The notes under the pieces are model-generated. The model worked only from the letters and a program-made list of their open reading frames with translations, made no database searches and had not been told where the DNA came from. A DNA stretch of 64,000 bases, from the NCBI GenBank assembly GCA_021234155.1, contig JAJEKV010000020.1:4944563-5008562 (forward strand). Reading direction: 5' to 3'. Shown piece after piece: positions 43,815 to 58,800 of this stretch. Origin of the DNA: Isoetes taiwanensis (lineage: Eukaryota; Streptophyta; Lycopodiopsida; Isoetales; Isoetaceae). The translations under genes were made by a program, and so were the position numbers. The first letter of the stretch is position 1. Each line of letters begins with the position of its first letter.

Positions 43815-46800
43815 ATAAAGAAGCACGTAACCTTTGGGACCTGGAAATTTCCGTGGATTTCAGTGTCGATTTTTTTTAGGTAACTTTGAGTCTAAATTTT
43901 TTGGTGGTGATCTGGTGGCGCCGCCAAACAGGGCTTTAAGCCACGAGCTTTGCCAGAACAGCCAGAACACAGCTTGTCCTGCCGGAACATGGCTTTTGCA
44001 AGACAGAGCTTTGCCGGAACAAGACTTTTATGCAGTCCGACAAGATCATGCTTCTTGCCAGTACTCTAAGCTGGCGGATTTGGAACTCTGCGGCTTGGCT
44101 CAAAGGAAATTTAGGGAAAGAAAAGAGGATTATTACCGGAACAGGCTTCCCCTGCATGCAAATCGTGCTTTTCCTTTGTTTATTTCCGTTTTGTAGCGAT
44201 GATCGAGCTGCTACTCCCCGATTTAACTCCTTTTTCCATGCAAATCTACATTATAGAGTATTAGACCTAGATTTGCCCTGTTTGAGCTATTCTTCCCATT
44301 CTGTACACTGCCAGACGTTTCTTGTCCTTGCTTGATTCGTTCTTCAAATTTGAACAGATCCGCTTGATTCGCTTCTACAAATACAAAAAAGATCAAGAAC
44401 GGGAATCACAAATACGAACACGGATCATTTTAGGATTGAGGGAAATTTCTAGGTCCCTAAAGGTTACGGCGGGAAACTTCGCTCACAAGAGGTTTCGATT
44501 TTTGGAAGAAACCCGGGTGGCGGGCGGCGCCATGGCTTTGCAAGAAGCTTTCTTTAACAAGACCGCCGCTCGGCGGCTTGGCTCAAAGGAAATTTAGGGA
44601 AAGAAAAGAGGTTTCTTCCAGAAACCTTTTCCCGTTTATTTCGTTTTGGAAGTTTCCCCTTTTCCATGAACCTTTGGGACCTGGAAATTTCCGCGGATTT
44701 CTTGATTCGTCATTTTTTTTAGGTAACTTTGAGTCTAAATTTTTGGTGGTGATCTGGTTTACCAAAAAGCGTGGCTTTAAGCCCGAGCTTTGCTTTGAGT
44801 CTAAAATCGCGAGAACACGCCTTGTCTGCCGAACATGGCTTTTGCAAGACAGAGCTTTGCCGGAACAAGACTTTTATGCAGTCCGACAAGATCATGCTTC
44901 TTGCCAGTACTCTAAGCTGGCGGATTTGGAACTCTGCGGCTTGGCTCAAAGGAAATTTAGGGAAAGAAAAGAGGATTATTACCGGAACAGGCTTCCCCTG
45001 CATGCAAATCGTGCTTTTCCTTTGTTTATTTCCGTTTTGTAGCGATGATCAGGAGCTGCTACTCCCGATTTAACTCCTTTTTCCATGCAAATCTACATTA
45101 TAGAGTATTAGACCTAGATTTGCCCTGTTTGAGCTATTCTTCCCATTCTGTACACTGCCAGACGTTTCTTGTCCTTGCTTGATTCGTTCTTCAAATTTGA
45201 ACAGATCTGCTTGATTCGCTCTACAAATCTCAAAAGATCAAGAACGGGAATCACAAATACGAACACGGATCACAGATTACAGGAAATTTCTAGTCCCTAA
45301 AAAGGTTACGGGCGAGGAAACTTCATTCTCGCAAAGAGGTTTCGCGGAAACCTCCTCGCGCCGAGGAAGTTTCCCCGCCGGAAGTTTTCCAGTAACCTTT
45401 GGGACTTGGAAATTTCCGTGGATTTCAGTGTCGATTTTTTTTAGGTAACTTTGAGTCTAAATTTTTTGGTGGTGATCTGGTGGCGCCGCCAAACAGGGCT
45501 TTAAGCCACGAGCTTTTGCCGAATAGCCGAACACGACTTTTGTCCTGCGGAACATGGCTTTTGCAAGACGAGCTTTGGAACAAGACTTTTATGCAGTCCG
45601 ACAAGATCATGCTTCTTGCCAGTACTCTAAGCTGGCAGATTTGGAACTTTGCGGCTTGGCTCAAAGGAAATTTAGGGAAAGAAAAGAGGATTATTACCGG
45701 AACAGGCTTCCCCTGCATGCAAATCGTGCTTTTCCTTTGTTTATTTCCGTTTTGTAGCGATGATCAGGAGCTGCTACTCCCGATTTAACTCCTTTTTCCA
45801 TGCAAATCTACATTATAGAGTATTAGACCTAGATTTGCCCTGTTTGAGCTATTCTTCCCATTCTGTACACCTGCCGCCGTTTCTTGTCCTTGCTTGATTC
45901 GTTCTTCAAATTTGAACAGATCTGCTTGATTCGCTCTACAAATCTCAAAAGATCAAGAACGGGAATCACAAATACGAAACACGGATCCATCGAGGATTAC
46001 AGAATTTCTAGGTCCCTAAAGGTTACGAAATTTCTAGGCTTAAAGGCAAGAGGTTTCTGGAAGAAACCCCTGGCGGCGCCGCCGTCCAGCGTTGCCGCCG
46101 CTTTGTGGCGGCCGCCGCCCTGGGTTTCTTCCAGAAACCTCCGCCGCTGGAAGTTTCCCCTTCCGTAACCTTTGGGACCTGGAAATTTCCGTGGATTTCA
46201 GTGTCGATTTTTTTTAGGTAACTTTGAGTCTAAATTTTTTGGTGGTGATCTGGTGGCGCCGCCAAACAGGGCTTTAAGCCACGAGCTTTGCCAGAACAGC
46301 CAGAACACAGCTTGTCCTGCCGGAACATGGCTTTTGCAAGACAGAGCTTTGCCGGAACAAGACTTTTATGCAGTCCGACAAGATCATGCTTCTTGCCAGT
46401 ACTCTAAGCTGGCGGATTTGGAACTCTGCGGCTTGGCTCAAAGGAAATTTAGGGAAAGAAAAGAGGATTATTACCGGAACAGGCTTCCCCTGCATGCAAA
46501 TCGTGCTTTTCCTTTGTTTATTTCCGTTTTGTAGCGATGATCAGGAGCTGCTACTCCCGATTTAACTCCTTTTTCCATGCAAATCTACATTATAGAGTAT
46601 TAGACCTAGATTTGCCCTGTTTGAGCTATTCTTCCCATTCTGTACACTGCCAGACGTTTCTTGTCCTTGCTTGATTCGTTCTTCAAATTTGAACAGATCT
46701 GCTTGATTCGCTCTACAAATCTCAAAAGATCAAGAACGGGAATCACAAATACGAACACGGATCACAGGATTACAGGAAATTTCTAGGTCCCTAAAGGTTA

Positions 46801-49800
46801 CGGCGGGAAACTCCGCTCGCAAGAGGTTTCCTGGAAGAAACCCCTGGCGGCGCCGCCGAGAGCGGGCTCGCGGAAGTTTCCCCTTCCGTAACCTTTGGGA
46901 CCTGGAAATTTCCGTGGATTTCAGTGTCGATTTTTTTTAGGTAACTTTGAGTCTAAATTTTTTGGTGGTGATCTGGTGGCGCCACCAAACAGGGCTTTAA
47001 GCCACGAGCTTTGCCAGAACAGCCAGAACACAGCTTATCCTGCCGGAACATGGCTTTTGCAAGGCGAGCTTTGCGGAACAAGACTTTTATGCGGTCCAGA
47101 CAAGATCATGCTTCTTGCCCATTACTCTAAATTTGGCGGATTTGGAACTCTGCGGCTTGGCTCAAAGGAAATTTAGGGAAAGAAAAGAGGATTATTACCG
47201 GAACAGGCTTCCCGTGCATGCAAATCGTGCTTTTCCTTTGTTTATTTCCGTTTTGTAGCGATGATCAGGAGCTGCTACTCCCGATTTAACTCCTTTTTCC
47301 ATGCAAATCTACATTATAGAGTATTAGACCTAGATTTGCCCCCTGTTTGAGCTATTCTTCCCATTACATTACCTTTGCCCGGGCGTTTCTTGTCCTTGCT
47401 TGATTCGTTCTTCAAATTTGAACAGATCCGCTTGATTCGCTCTACAAATCTCAAAAGATCAAGAGCGGGAATCACAAATACGAACCACGGATCCGGGATT
47501 ACAGGAAATTTCTAGGTCCCTAAAGGTTTCGCAACAAGAGGTTTCTGGAAGAAACTTGGAACGCTTTTGCTTAGGGGCGCCGCCGCTTCGCTTTTACCCG
47601 CCGCTCTCCGGCGCCGCCGCCAGGGTTTCTTCGGGAAACCTTCATGAAGTTTCCCCTTCCAGAAACCTTTGGGGACACGGAAATTTCCGTGGATTTCAAA
47701 GGTGTCGATTTTTTAGGTAACTTTGAGTCTAAATTTTTGGTGGTGATCACGGTGGCGCCGCCAAAGCGGAGGCTTTAAGCCACGAGCTTTGCGAACAGCC
47801 GAACACGACTTGTCCTGCGGAACATGGCTTTTGCAAGACGAGAGCTTTGCGGAACAAGACTTTTATGCGGTCAGACAAGATCATGCTTCTTGCCCGATTA
47901 CTCTAAAATTTGGCGGATTTGGAACTCTGCGGCTTGGCTCAAAGGAAATTTAGGGAAAGAAAAGAGGATTATTACCGGAACAGGCTTCCCCTGCATGCAA
48001 ATCGTGCTTTTCCTTTGTTTATTTCCGTTTTGTAGCGATGATCAGGAGCTGCTACTCCCGATTTAACTCCTTTTTCCATGCAAATCTACATTATAGAGTA
48101 TTAGACCTAGATTTGCCCTGTTTGAGCTATTCTTCCCATTCTGTACACTACCAGACGTTTCTTGTCCTTGCTTGATTCGTTCTTCAAATTTGAACAGATC
48201 TGCTTGATTCGCTCTACAAATCTCAAAAGATCAAGAACGGGAATCACAAATACGAAACACGGATCACGGGATTACAGGAAATTTCTATTTCTAGGTCCGC
48301 AAAAAGGTTTCTGGAAGAAAGGTCGGCGGCGCGGAAGGTTGCCTCCTTCTCGGCGGGCGCCGCCGGTTTCTTCCAGAACCTCCCCCTAAATGAAGTTTCC
48401 CCCAGTAACCTTTGGGACCTGGAAATTTCCGTGGATTTCAGTGTCGATTTTTTTTAGGTAACTTTGAGTCTAAATTTTTGGTGGTGATCTGGTGGCGCCG
48501 CCAAACAGGGCTTTAAGCCACGAGCTTTGCCAGAATAGCCAGAACACAGCTTGTCCTGCCGGAACATGGCTTTTGCAAGACAGAGCTTTGCCGGAACAAG
48601 ACTTTTATGCAGTCCGACAAGATCATGCTTCTTGCCAGTACTCTAAGCTGGCAGATTTGGAACTTTGCGGCTTGGCTCAAAGGAAATTTAGGGAAAGAAA
48701 AGAGGATTATTACCGGAACAGGCTTCCCCTGCATGCAAATCGTGCTTTTCCTTTGTTTATTTCCGTTTTGTAGCGATGATCAGGAGCTGCTACTCCCGAT
48801 TTAACTCCTTTTTCCATGCAAATCTACATTATAGAGTATTAGACCTAGATTTGCCCTGTTTGAGCTATTCTTCCCATTCTGTACACTGCCAGACGTTTCT
48901 TGTCCTTGCTTGATTCGTTCTTCAAATTTGAACAGATCTGCTTGATTCGCTCTACAAATCTCAAAAGATCAAGAACGGGAATCACAAATACGAACACGGA
49001 TCACAGGATTACAGGAAATTTCTAGGTCCCTAAAGGTTACGGCGGGAAACTCCGCTCGCAAGAGGTTTCCTGGAAGAAACCCCTGGCGGCGCCGCCGCTC
49101 GCGGCTGCCGCCGCTCTCGGCGGCGCCGCCAGGGGTTTCTTCCAGGAAACCTCCTGCTCGCGGAAGTTTCCCCTTCCGTAACCTTTGGGACCTGGAAATT
49201 TCCGTGGATTTCAGTGTCGATTTTTTTTAGGTAACTTTGAGTCTAAATTTTTTGGTGGTGATCTGGTGGCGCCCGCCAAAGCGGGACTTTAAACCCACGA
49301 GCTTTGCGAGCAGCCGAGAACGGCTTGTCCTGCCGGAACATGGCTTTTGCAAGACAGAGCTTTGCCGGAACAAGACTTTTATGCAGTCCGACAAGATCAT
49401 GCTTCTTGCCAGTACTCTAAGCTGGCGGATTTGGAACTCTGCGGCTTGGCTCAAAGGAAATTTAGGGAAAGAAAAGAGGATTATTACCGGAACAGGCTTC
49501 CCCTGCATGCAAATCGTGCTTTTCCTTTGTTTATTTCCGTTTTGTAGCGATGATCGGGGCTGCTACTCCCCGATTTAACTCCTTTTTCCATGCAAATCTA
49601 CATTATAGAGTATTAGACCTAGATTTGCCCCTGTTTGAGCTATTCTTCCCATTTCGTACCTTTGCCGGGCGTTTCTTGTCCTTGCTTGATTCGTTCTTCA
49701 AATTTGAGCAGATCTGCTTGATTCGGCTCTACAAATCTCAAAAGATCAAGAAGCGGGAATCACAAATACGAACACGGATCACGGGGATTCGGGGAAATTT

Positions 49801-52800
49801 CTAGGTCCCTAAAAAGGTTCTGGGGGGAAACTCGCATTTCGCAAGAGGTTTCTGGAAGAAACCCCGGCCGCCGCCGCCTTTCGCGGCTACGCCGGGCGCT
49901 CGGCGGCGCCGCCAGGGGTTTCTTCCAGGAAACCTCCTGCTCGCGGAAGTTTCCCCTTCCGTAACCTTTGGGACCTGGAAATTTCCGTGGATTTCAGTGT
50001 CGATTTTTTTTAGGTAACTTTGAGTCTAAATTTTTTGGTGGTGATCTGGTGGCGCCGCCAAGCGGTGGCTTTTAACCCACGAGCTTTTTGCGGAACAGCG
50101 AACCACGGCTTGTCCTGCGCCGGAACATGGCTTTTGCAAGGCGAGCTTTGGGAACAAGACTTTTATGCGGTCCGACAAGATCATGCTTCTTACCCGATTA
50201 CTCTAAAATTTGGCGGATTTGGAACTCTGCGGCTTGGCTCAAAGGAAATTTAGGGAAAGAAAAGAGGATTATTACCGGAACAGGCTTCCCCTGCATGCAA
50301 ATCGTGCTTTTCCTTTGTTTATTTCCGTTTTGTAGCGATGATCAGGAGCTGCTACTCCCGATTTAACTCCTTTTTCCATGCAAATCTACATTATAGAGTA
50401 TTAGACCTAGATTTGCCCCTGTTTGAGCTATTCTTCCCATTACATTACCTGCGCCGGGCGTTTCTTGTCCTTGCTTGATTCGTTCTTCAAATTTGAGCAG
50501 ATCTGCTTGATTAGGCTCTACAAATCTCAAAAGATCAAGAGCGGGAATCACAAATACGAACACGGATCCGCGGGATTACGAGGGAGGAATTTCTAGGTCC
50601 CTAAAGGTTCGGCGGGAAACTCCGGCTCAAGAGAGGTTTCTGGAAGTTTCCGGCGGCGCCGCCGCCTTCGGCTTGCCGCCGCCTCGGCGGCGCCGCCGGG
50701 GTTTCTTCGGGGAAAGTTTCCGCCGCGCCGGAAGTTTCCCCTTCCAGAACCTTTGGGTTGGAAATTTCCGTGGATTTCGATGTCGATTTTTTTTTAGGTA
50801 ACTTTGAGTCTAAATTTTTGGTGGTGATCTGGTGGCGCCGTAAAAACAGGCTTTAAGCCACGAGCTTTGCCGAACAGCGCGAACACGGCTTTGTCTCGCG
50901 GAACATGGCTTTTTTGCAAGACGAGCTTTGCGGAACAAGACTTTTATGCGGTCCAGACAAGATCATGCTTCTTGCCGTACTCTAACTCTAAGTCTGGCGG
51001 ATTTGGAACTCTGCGGCTTGGCTCAAAGGAAATTTAGGGAAAGAAAAGAGGATTATTACCGGAACAGGCTTCCCCTGCATGCAAATCGTGCTTTTCCTTT
51101 GTTTATTTCCGTTTTGTAGCGATGATCAGGAGCTGCTACTCCCGATTTAACTCCTTTTTCCATGCAAATCTACATTATAGAGTATTAGACCTAGATTTGC
51201 CCTGTTTGAGCTATTCTTCCCATTCTGTACACTGCCAGACGTTTCTTGTCCTTGCTTGATTCGTTCTTCAAATTTGAGCAGATGCGCTTGATTCGCTCTA
51301 CAAATCTCAAAAGATCAAGAACGGGAATCACAAATACTGAAACACGGATCACGGGATTACAGGAAATTTCTAGGTCCCTAAAGGTTACGGCGGGAAACTC
51401 CATTTCATGAAGAGGTTTCTGGAAGAAACCTGGCGGCGGCGCCGCCGCCGCGGCCCGCCGGCTCGGCGCCGCCGGGGTTTCTTCCAGGAAACCTCCTGCT
51501 CGCGGAAGTTTCCCCTTCCGTAACCTTTGGGACCTGGAAATTTCCGTGGATTTCAGTGTCGATTTTTTTTAGGTAACTTTGAGTCTAAATTTTTTGGTGG
51601 TGATCTGGTGGCGCCGCCAAACAGGGCTTTAAGCCACGAGCTTTGCGAACAGCGACCACGGCTTTGTCCTGCCGAGGAACATGGCTTTTGCAAGGCATGA
51701 GCTTTTTGGGAACAAGACTTTTATGCGGTCCAGACAAGATCATGCTTCTTACCCGATTACTCTAAAATTTGGCGGATTTGGAACTCTGCGGCTTGGCTCA
51801 AAGGAAATTTAGGGAAAGAAAAGAGGATTATTACCGGAACAGGCTTCCCCTGCATGCAAATCGTGCTTTTCCTTTGTTTATTTCCGTTTTGTAGCGATGA
51901 TGATCGGGGAGCTGCTACTCGATTTAACTCCTTTTTCCATGCAAATCTACATTATAGAGTATTAGACCTAGATTTGCCCCTGTTTGAGCTATTCTTCCCA
52001 TTACGTACCTTCGCCGGACGTTTCTTGTCCTTGCTTGATTCGTTCTTCAAATTTGAGCAGACCGCTTGATTCGCTCTACAAATCTCAAAAGATCAAGAAC
52101 GGGAATCACAAATACGCAACAATCCGGAGATTACAGAAATTTCTAGGTCCCTAAAGGTTACTTGATGGAAACTCCGTTTAAAAGAAGGTTTCTTGGCGGG
52201 CGACCGCCGGGCCGCGGCGGGCGCCGGCCGGGGGTTTCTTCAAATTTGAAATCCTCGCCGCGGAAGTTTCCCCTTCCAGAACCTTTGGGACCTCGGAAAT
52301 TTCCGTGGGATTTCAAAGATTCGATTTTTTTAGGTAACTTTGAGTCTAAATTTTTGGTGGTGATACGGGTGGCGCGCCAAACGGGCTTTAAGCCACGAAG
52401 CTTTGCCGCAACAGTTGAACCACGCCTTTGTCCTCCGCCGGAACATGGCTTTTGCAAAGACAGCTTTGCCGAACAAGACTTTATGCGGTCCGACAAGATC
52501 ATGCTTCTGCCCGATTACTCTAATTCGGCGGATTTGGAACTCATGGCTTGGCTCAAAGGAAATTTAGGGAAAGAAAAGAGGATTATTACGGAACAGGCTT
52601 CCCCGCATGCAAATCGTGCTTTTCCTTTGTTTATTTCCGTTTTGTAGCGATGATCGGGAGCTGCTACTCCCGATTTAACTCCTTTTTCCATGCAAATCTA
52701 CATTATAGAGTATTAGACCTAGATTTGCCCCTGTTTGAGCTATTCTTCCCATTACGCATACACCGCAGGGACGTTTCTTGTCCTTGCTTGATTCGTTCTT

Positions 52801-55800
52801 CAAATTTGAACAGAGATCGCTTGATTCGGCTCTACAAATCTCAAAAGATCAAGAACGGGAATCACAAATACGAACACGGATCACGGGATTACGGGGAAAT
52901 TTCTAGGTCCCCCTAAAGGTTACGGGATGGAAACTCCGGCTGCAAGAGGTTTCTGGAAGAAACCCCGGCGGGCGCCGCCGCCTTGGCGGCGGCGCCGCGG
53001 CCAAAGCGCTGTGGGTTTCTTCCAGAAACCTCCCCGCCTGGAAGTTTCCCCTTCCGTGAACCTTTGGGACCTGGAAATTTCCGTGGATTTCAAATGTCGA
53101 TTTTTTAGGTAACTTTGAGTCTAAATTTTTGGTGGTGATCGGGTGGCGCCGCCAAAGCGGGCTTTTAAGCCCACGAGCTTTGCGGAACAGCCGAATACGG
53201 CTTGTCCTCGCCGGAACATGGCTTTTGCAAGACGAGCTTTGCCGAACAAGACTTTTTATGGTCCGGACAAGATCATGCTTCTTGCCCATTACTCTAAAAT
53301 TTGGCGGATTTGGAACTCTGCAGCTTGGCTCAAAGGAAATTTAGGGAAAGAAAAGAGGATTATTACCGGAACAGGCTTCCCCTGCATGCAAATCGTGCTT
53401 TTCCTTTGTTTATTTCCATTTTGTAGCGATGATCAGGAGCTGCTACTCCCGATTTAACTCCTTTTTCCATGCAAATCTACATTATAGAGTATTAGACCTA
53501 GATTTGCCCTGTTTGAGCTATTCTTCCCATTCTGTACACTGCCAGACGTTTCTTGTCCTTGCTTGATTCGTTCTTCAAATTTGAACAGATCTGCTTGATT
53601 CGCTCTACAAATCTCAAAAGATCAAGAACGGGAATCACAAATACGAACACGGATCACAGGATTACAGGAAATTTCTAGGTCCCTAAAGGTTACGGCGGGA
53701 AACTCCGCTCGCAAGAGGTTTCCTGGAAGAAACCCCTGGCGGCGCCGCCGCGGCCGCCTTGCTCGGGCGGCGCCCGTGGGTTTCTTCCGAAACCTTCCCC
53801 GCCGCGGAAGTTTCCCTTCCTCCAGAACCTTTGGGACCCGGAAATTTCCGTGGATTTCAAATGTCGATTTTTTTAGGTAACTTTGAGTCTAAATTTTTGG
53901 TGGTGATCCGGGTGGCGCCAAGCAGGCTTTAAGCCACGAGCTTTGCCGTAACAGCCGAACACACGCTTTGTCCCTGCCGAACATGGCTTTTTGCAAGACA
54001 GAGCTTTTGCCGAACAAGACTTTTATGCAGTCAGGACAAGATCATGCTTCTTGCCGAGACTCTAAGTGGCGGATTTGGAACTCGCGGCTTGGCTCAAAGG
54101 AAATTTAGGGAAAGAAAAGAGGATTATTACCGAATAAGGCTTCCCCCGCATGCAAATCGTGCTTTTCCTTTGTTTATTTCCGTTTTGTAGCGATGATCGG
54201 GGAGCTGCTACTCCCGATTTAACTCCTTTTTCCATGCAAATCTACATTATAGAGTATTAGACCTAGATTTGCCCCTGTTTGAGCTATTCTTCCCATTCGT
54301 ATTTCGCCAGACGTTTCTTGTCCTTGCTTGATTCGTTCTTCAAATTTGAACAGATCTGCTTGATTCGGCTCTACAAATCTCAAAAGATCAAGAACGGGAA
54401 TCACAAATACACGAACACGGATCAGGATTACAGGAAATTTCTAGGTCCCTAAAGGTTACGGCGGGAAACTCGCTCGCAAGAGGGTTTTCTCGAAGAAAAC
54501 CCCGGCGGGCGCCGCCGCCCATGGGTTGCCGCCGCCGGGCCGCCCGGGGTTTCCAGGAAACCTCCCTCTTTTGCGGGAAGTTTCCCCTTTCCGTGAACCT
54601 TTGGGACCCGGAAATTTCCGTGGATTTCAAAGCTTGATGTCGATTTTTTTTTAGGTAACTTTGAGTCTAAATTTTTGGTGGTGATCGGTGGCGCCCGCCA
54701 AACAGGGCTTTAAGCCACGAAGCTTTGCGAAACAGCCGAACACAAATTTTTGTCCCTGAGCCGAACATGGCTTTTGCAAGACACGAGCTTTGCCGGAACA
54801 AGACTTTTATGCGGGTCCGTAAACAAGATCATGCTTCTTGCCGCATTACTCTAAGTCTGGCGGATTTGGAACTCGCGGCTTGGCTCAAAGGAAATTTAGG
54901 GAAAGAAAAGAGGATTATTACCGAACGGGCTTCCCCCGCATGCAAATCGTGCTTTTCCTTTGTTTATTTCCGTTTTGTAGCGATGATCGAGCTGCTACTC
55001 CCGATTTAACTCCTTTTTCCATGCAAATCTACATTATAGAGTATTAGACCTAGATTTGCCCCCTGTTTGAGCTATTCTTCCCATTCGTATTAACCGCCAG
55101 ACGCGTTTCTTGTCCTTGCTTGATTCGTTCTTCAAATTTGAACAGATCCGCTTGATTCGGCTCTACAAATCTCAAAAGATCAAGAACGGGAATCACAAAT
55201 ACGAACACGGATCACGGGATTACAGGAAATTTCTAGGTCCCTAAAAGGTTTACGGCGGGGAAACTCGCTCAAGAGGTTTCTGGAAGAAACCCTGGCTGGC
55301 GCGGCCGCATTTTTTTTTAACTTTGAGTCTAAATTTTTGGTTGCCGCCGCTTTGGCAGCCGCCGGGGTTTCTTCCGGGAAACCTTCCCCGCTTTGAAGTT
55401 TCCCTTCCAGAACCTTTGGGACCTGGAAATTTCCGTGGATTTCAGTGTCGATTTTTTTTAGGTAACTTTGAGTCTAAATTTTTGGTGGTGATCTGGTGGG
55501 ATTCGCCGCCAAGCTTCAAAAGGCTTAAAAGCCACGAGCTTTGCCGAACAGCCGCCCGAAACACGCCTTGTTGCCCGGAACATGGCTTTTGCAAGACGAG
55601 CTTTTTGCGGAACAAGACTTTTATGCGGTCCGACAAGATCATGCTTCTTTGCCAAGACTCTAAGCCGGGCGGAATTTCGGGCGGATTTGGAACTCTGCGG
55701 CTTGGCTCAAAGGAAATTTAGGGAAAGAAAAGAGGATTATTACCGGAACAGGCTTCCCCTGCATGCAAATCGTGCTTTTCCTTTGTTTATTTCCGTTTTG

Positions 55801-58800
55801 TAGCGATGATCAGGAGCTGCTACTCCCGATTTAACTCCTTTTTCCATGCAAATCTACATTATAGAGTATTAGACCTAGATTTGCCCTGTTTGAGCTATTC
55901 TTCCCATTCTGTACACTGCCAGACGTTTCTTGTCCTTGCTTGATTCGTTCTTCAAATTTGAACAGATCTGCTTGATTCGCTCTACAAATCTCAAAAGATC
56001 AAGAACGGGAATCACAAATAACACGGATCACGGATTACAGAAATTTCTAGGTCCCTAAAGCTCGCCGAAATTCTGGCGGAAACTCATTTCGCAAGAGGTT
56101 TTCTGGAAGAAACCGCGGCGGCGCGCTTTGAGCCGAGATTCTTCCGGCTTTTTGCCAATGAAGCTCTGGCGGCTTGCCGGGCGAACATGGTTTTCTTCCA
56201 GAAACCTCCCTCGCTTTTTCGGAAGTTTCCCTTCCCAGAACCTTTGGGACCCGGAAATTTCCGTGGATTCGATGTCGATTTTTTAGGTAACTTTGAGTCT
56301 AAATTTTTGGTGGTGATCCGGTGGTTCTTCCGCCAAACGCCGTGGCTTTTAAGCCAAATTTGAACGATTCAAAAAACAGCGGTTTACGACTTGTCCTGCC
56401 GGAACATGGCTTTTGCAAGACGTAGCTTTGCCTCGGAATTTTGGAACAAGACTTTTATGCGATCCGACAAGATCATGCTTCTTGCCAAGATTTATGCCGG
56501 GCGGATTTGGAACTCTGGCGGGTTTGGCTCAAAGGAAATTTAGGGGAAAGAAAAGAGGATTATTACGGAACGGGCTTCCCCGCATGCAAATCGTGCTTTT
56601 CCTTTGTTTATTTCCGTTTTGTAGCGATGATCGTGAGCTGCTACTCCCGATTTAACCTTTTTTCCATGCAAATCTACATTATAGAGTATTAGACCTAGAT
56701 TTGCCCCTGTTTGAGCTTATTCTTCCCATTCTCGCATTAACCGCCAGACGTTTCTTGTCCTTGCTTGATTCGTTCTTCAAATTTGAACAGATCTGCTTGA
56801 TTCGCTCTACAAATCTCAAAAGATCAAGAACGGGAATCACAAATACGAACACGGATCACAGGATTACAGGAAATTTCTAGGTCCCTAAAGGTTACGGCGG
56901 GAAACTCCGCTCGCAAGAGGTTTCCTGGAAGAAACCCCTGGCGGCTTTGGCCCAGCCGGCCGCCGCTGAACATGGCTTTTGTAAGGGCTTTGGCGCCGCC
57001 GGGGTTTCTTCCAAAGGAAATTTAGGAAAGAAAAGAGGTGAAACCTTCCCATGCCGCTGAAGTTTCCCTTCCAGAACCTTTGGGACCTGGAAATTTCCGT
57101 GGATTTCAGTGTCGATTTTTTTTAGGTAACTTTGAGTCTAAATTTTTTGGTGGTGATCTGGTGGCGCCGCCAAACAGGGCTTTAAGCCACGAGCTTTGCC
57201 AGAACAGCCAGAACACAGCTTGTCCTGCCGGAACATGGCTTTTGCAAGACAGAGCTTTGCCGGAACAAGACTTTTATGCAGTCCGACAAGATCATGCCAG
57301 TACTCTAAGCTGGCGGATTTGGAACTCTGCGGCTTGGCTCAAAGGAAATTTAGGGAAAGAAAAGAGGATTATTACGGAACGGGCTTCCCCGCATGCAAAT
57401 CGCGTGCTTTTCCTTTGTTTATTTCCGTTTTGTAGCGATGATCAGGAGCTGCTACTCCCGATTTAACTCCTTTTTCCATGCAAATCTACATTATAGAGTA
57501 TTAGACCTAGATTTGCCCTGTTTGAGCTATTCTTCCCATTCTGTACACTGCCAGACGTTTCTTGTCCTTGCTTGATTCGTTCTTCAAATTTGAACAGATC
57601 TGCTTGATTCGCTCTACAAATCTCAAAAGATCAAGAACGGGAATCACAAATACGAATAACACGGATCACGGGATTACAGAAATTTCTAGGTCCTTAAAGG
57701 TTACGGGCATGGAAATCGCCAAGAGGTTTCCATTTTTTCGAAGAAACCCCGGCGGCGGCGCCCGGGACCGCGATCGGCGCCGCCGTTTCCGTGGAAGTTT
57801 CCTTCCGTGAACCTTTTGGGACCTCGGAAATTTCCGCGGATTTCAAAGGTCGATTTTTTTTTAGGTAACTTTGAGTCTAAATTTTTGGTGGTGATCCGTG
57901 GCGCCAAGCGGAGGCTTTTAAGCCACGAAGCTTTGCCGTAACAGCCGTAACAGCTTGTCCCCGCCGGAACATGGCTTTTGCAAGACAGAGCTTTGCCGGA
58001 ACAAGACTTTTATGCAGACCGACAAGATCATGCTTCTTGCCAGTACTCTAAGCTGGCGGATTTGGAACTCTGTGGCTTGGCTCAAAGGAAATTTAGGGAA
58101 AGAAAAGAGGATTATTACCGGAACAGGCTTCCCCTGCATGCAAATCGTGCTTTTCCTTTGTTTTTTTCCGTTTTGTAGCGATGATCAGGAGCTGCTACTC
58201 CCGATTTAACTCCTTTTTCCATGCAAATCTACATTATAGAGTATTAGACCTAGATTTGCCCTGTTTGAGCTATTCTTCCCATTCGTGACACCGCCGACGT
58301 TTTTTGTCCTTGCTTGATTCGTTCTTCAAATTTGAACAGACCGCTTGATTCGCTTCTACAAATCTCAAAAGATCAAGAACGGAATCACAAATACTTTAAC
58401 ACGGATCACAGGATTACAGGAAATTTCTAGGTCCCTAAAGGTTACGGCGGAAACTCCGCTCGCAAGAGGTTTCCTGGAAGAAACCCCTGGCGGCGCCGCC
58501 ATGAAGGCCTTTCGGTGGGCGCGATGGGTTTCTTCCAGAAACCTCCCCGCCGCGGAAGTTTCCCCTTCCAGAACCTTTGGGACCTCGAAATTTCCGTGGA
58601 TTTCAAGATGTCATTTTTTTAGGTAACTTTGAGTCTAAATTTTTTGGTGGTGATCTGGTGGCGCCAAAACAGGGCTTTAAGCCACGAGCTTTGCCGTAAC
58701 AGCCTTTAACCACGCCTTTGTCCCCGCGGAACATGGCTTTTGCAAGACGAGCTTTGCGGAACAAGACTTTTATGCAAACCGACAAGATCATGCTTCTTGC

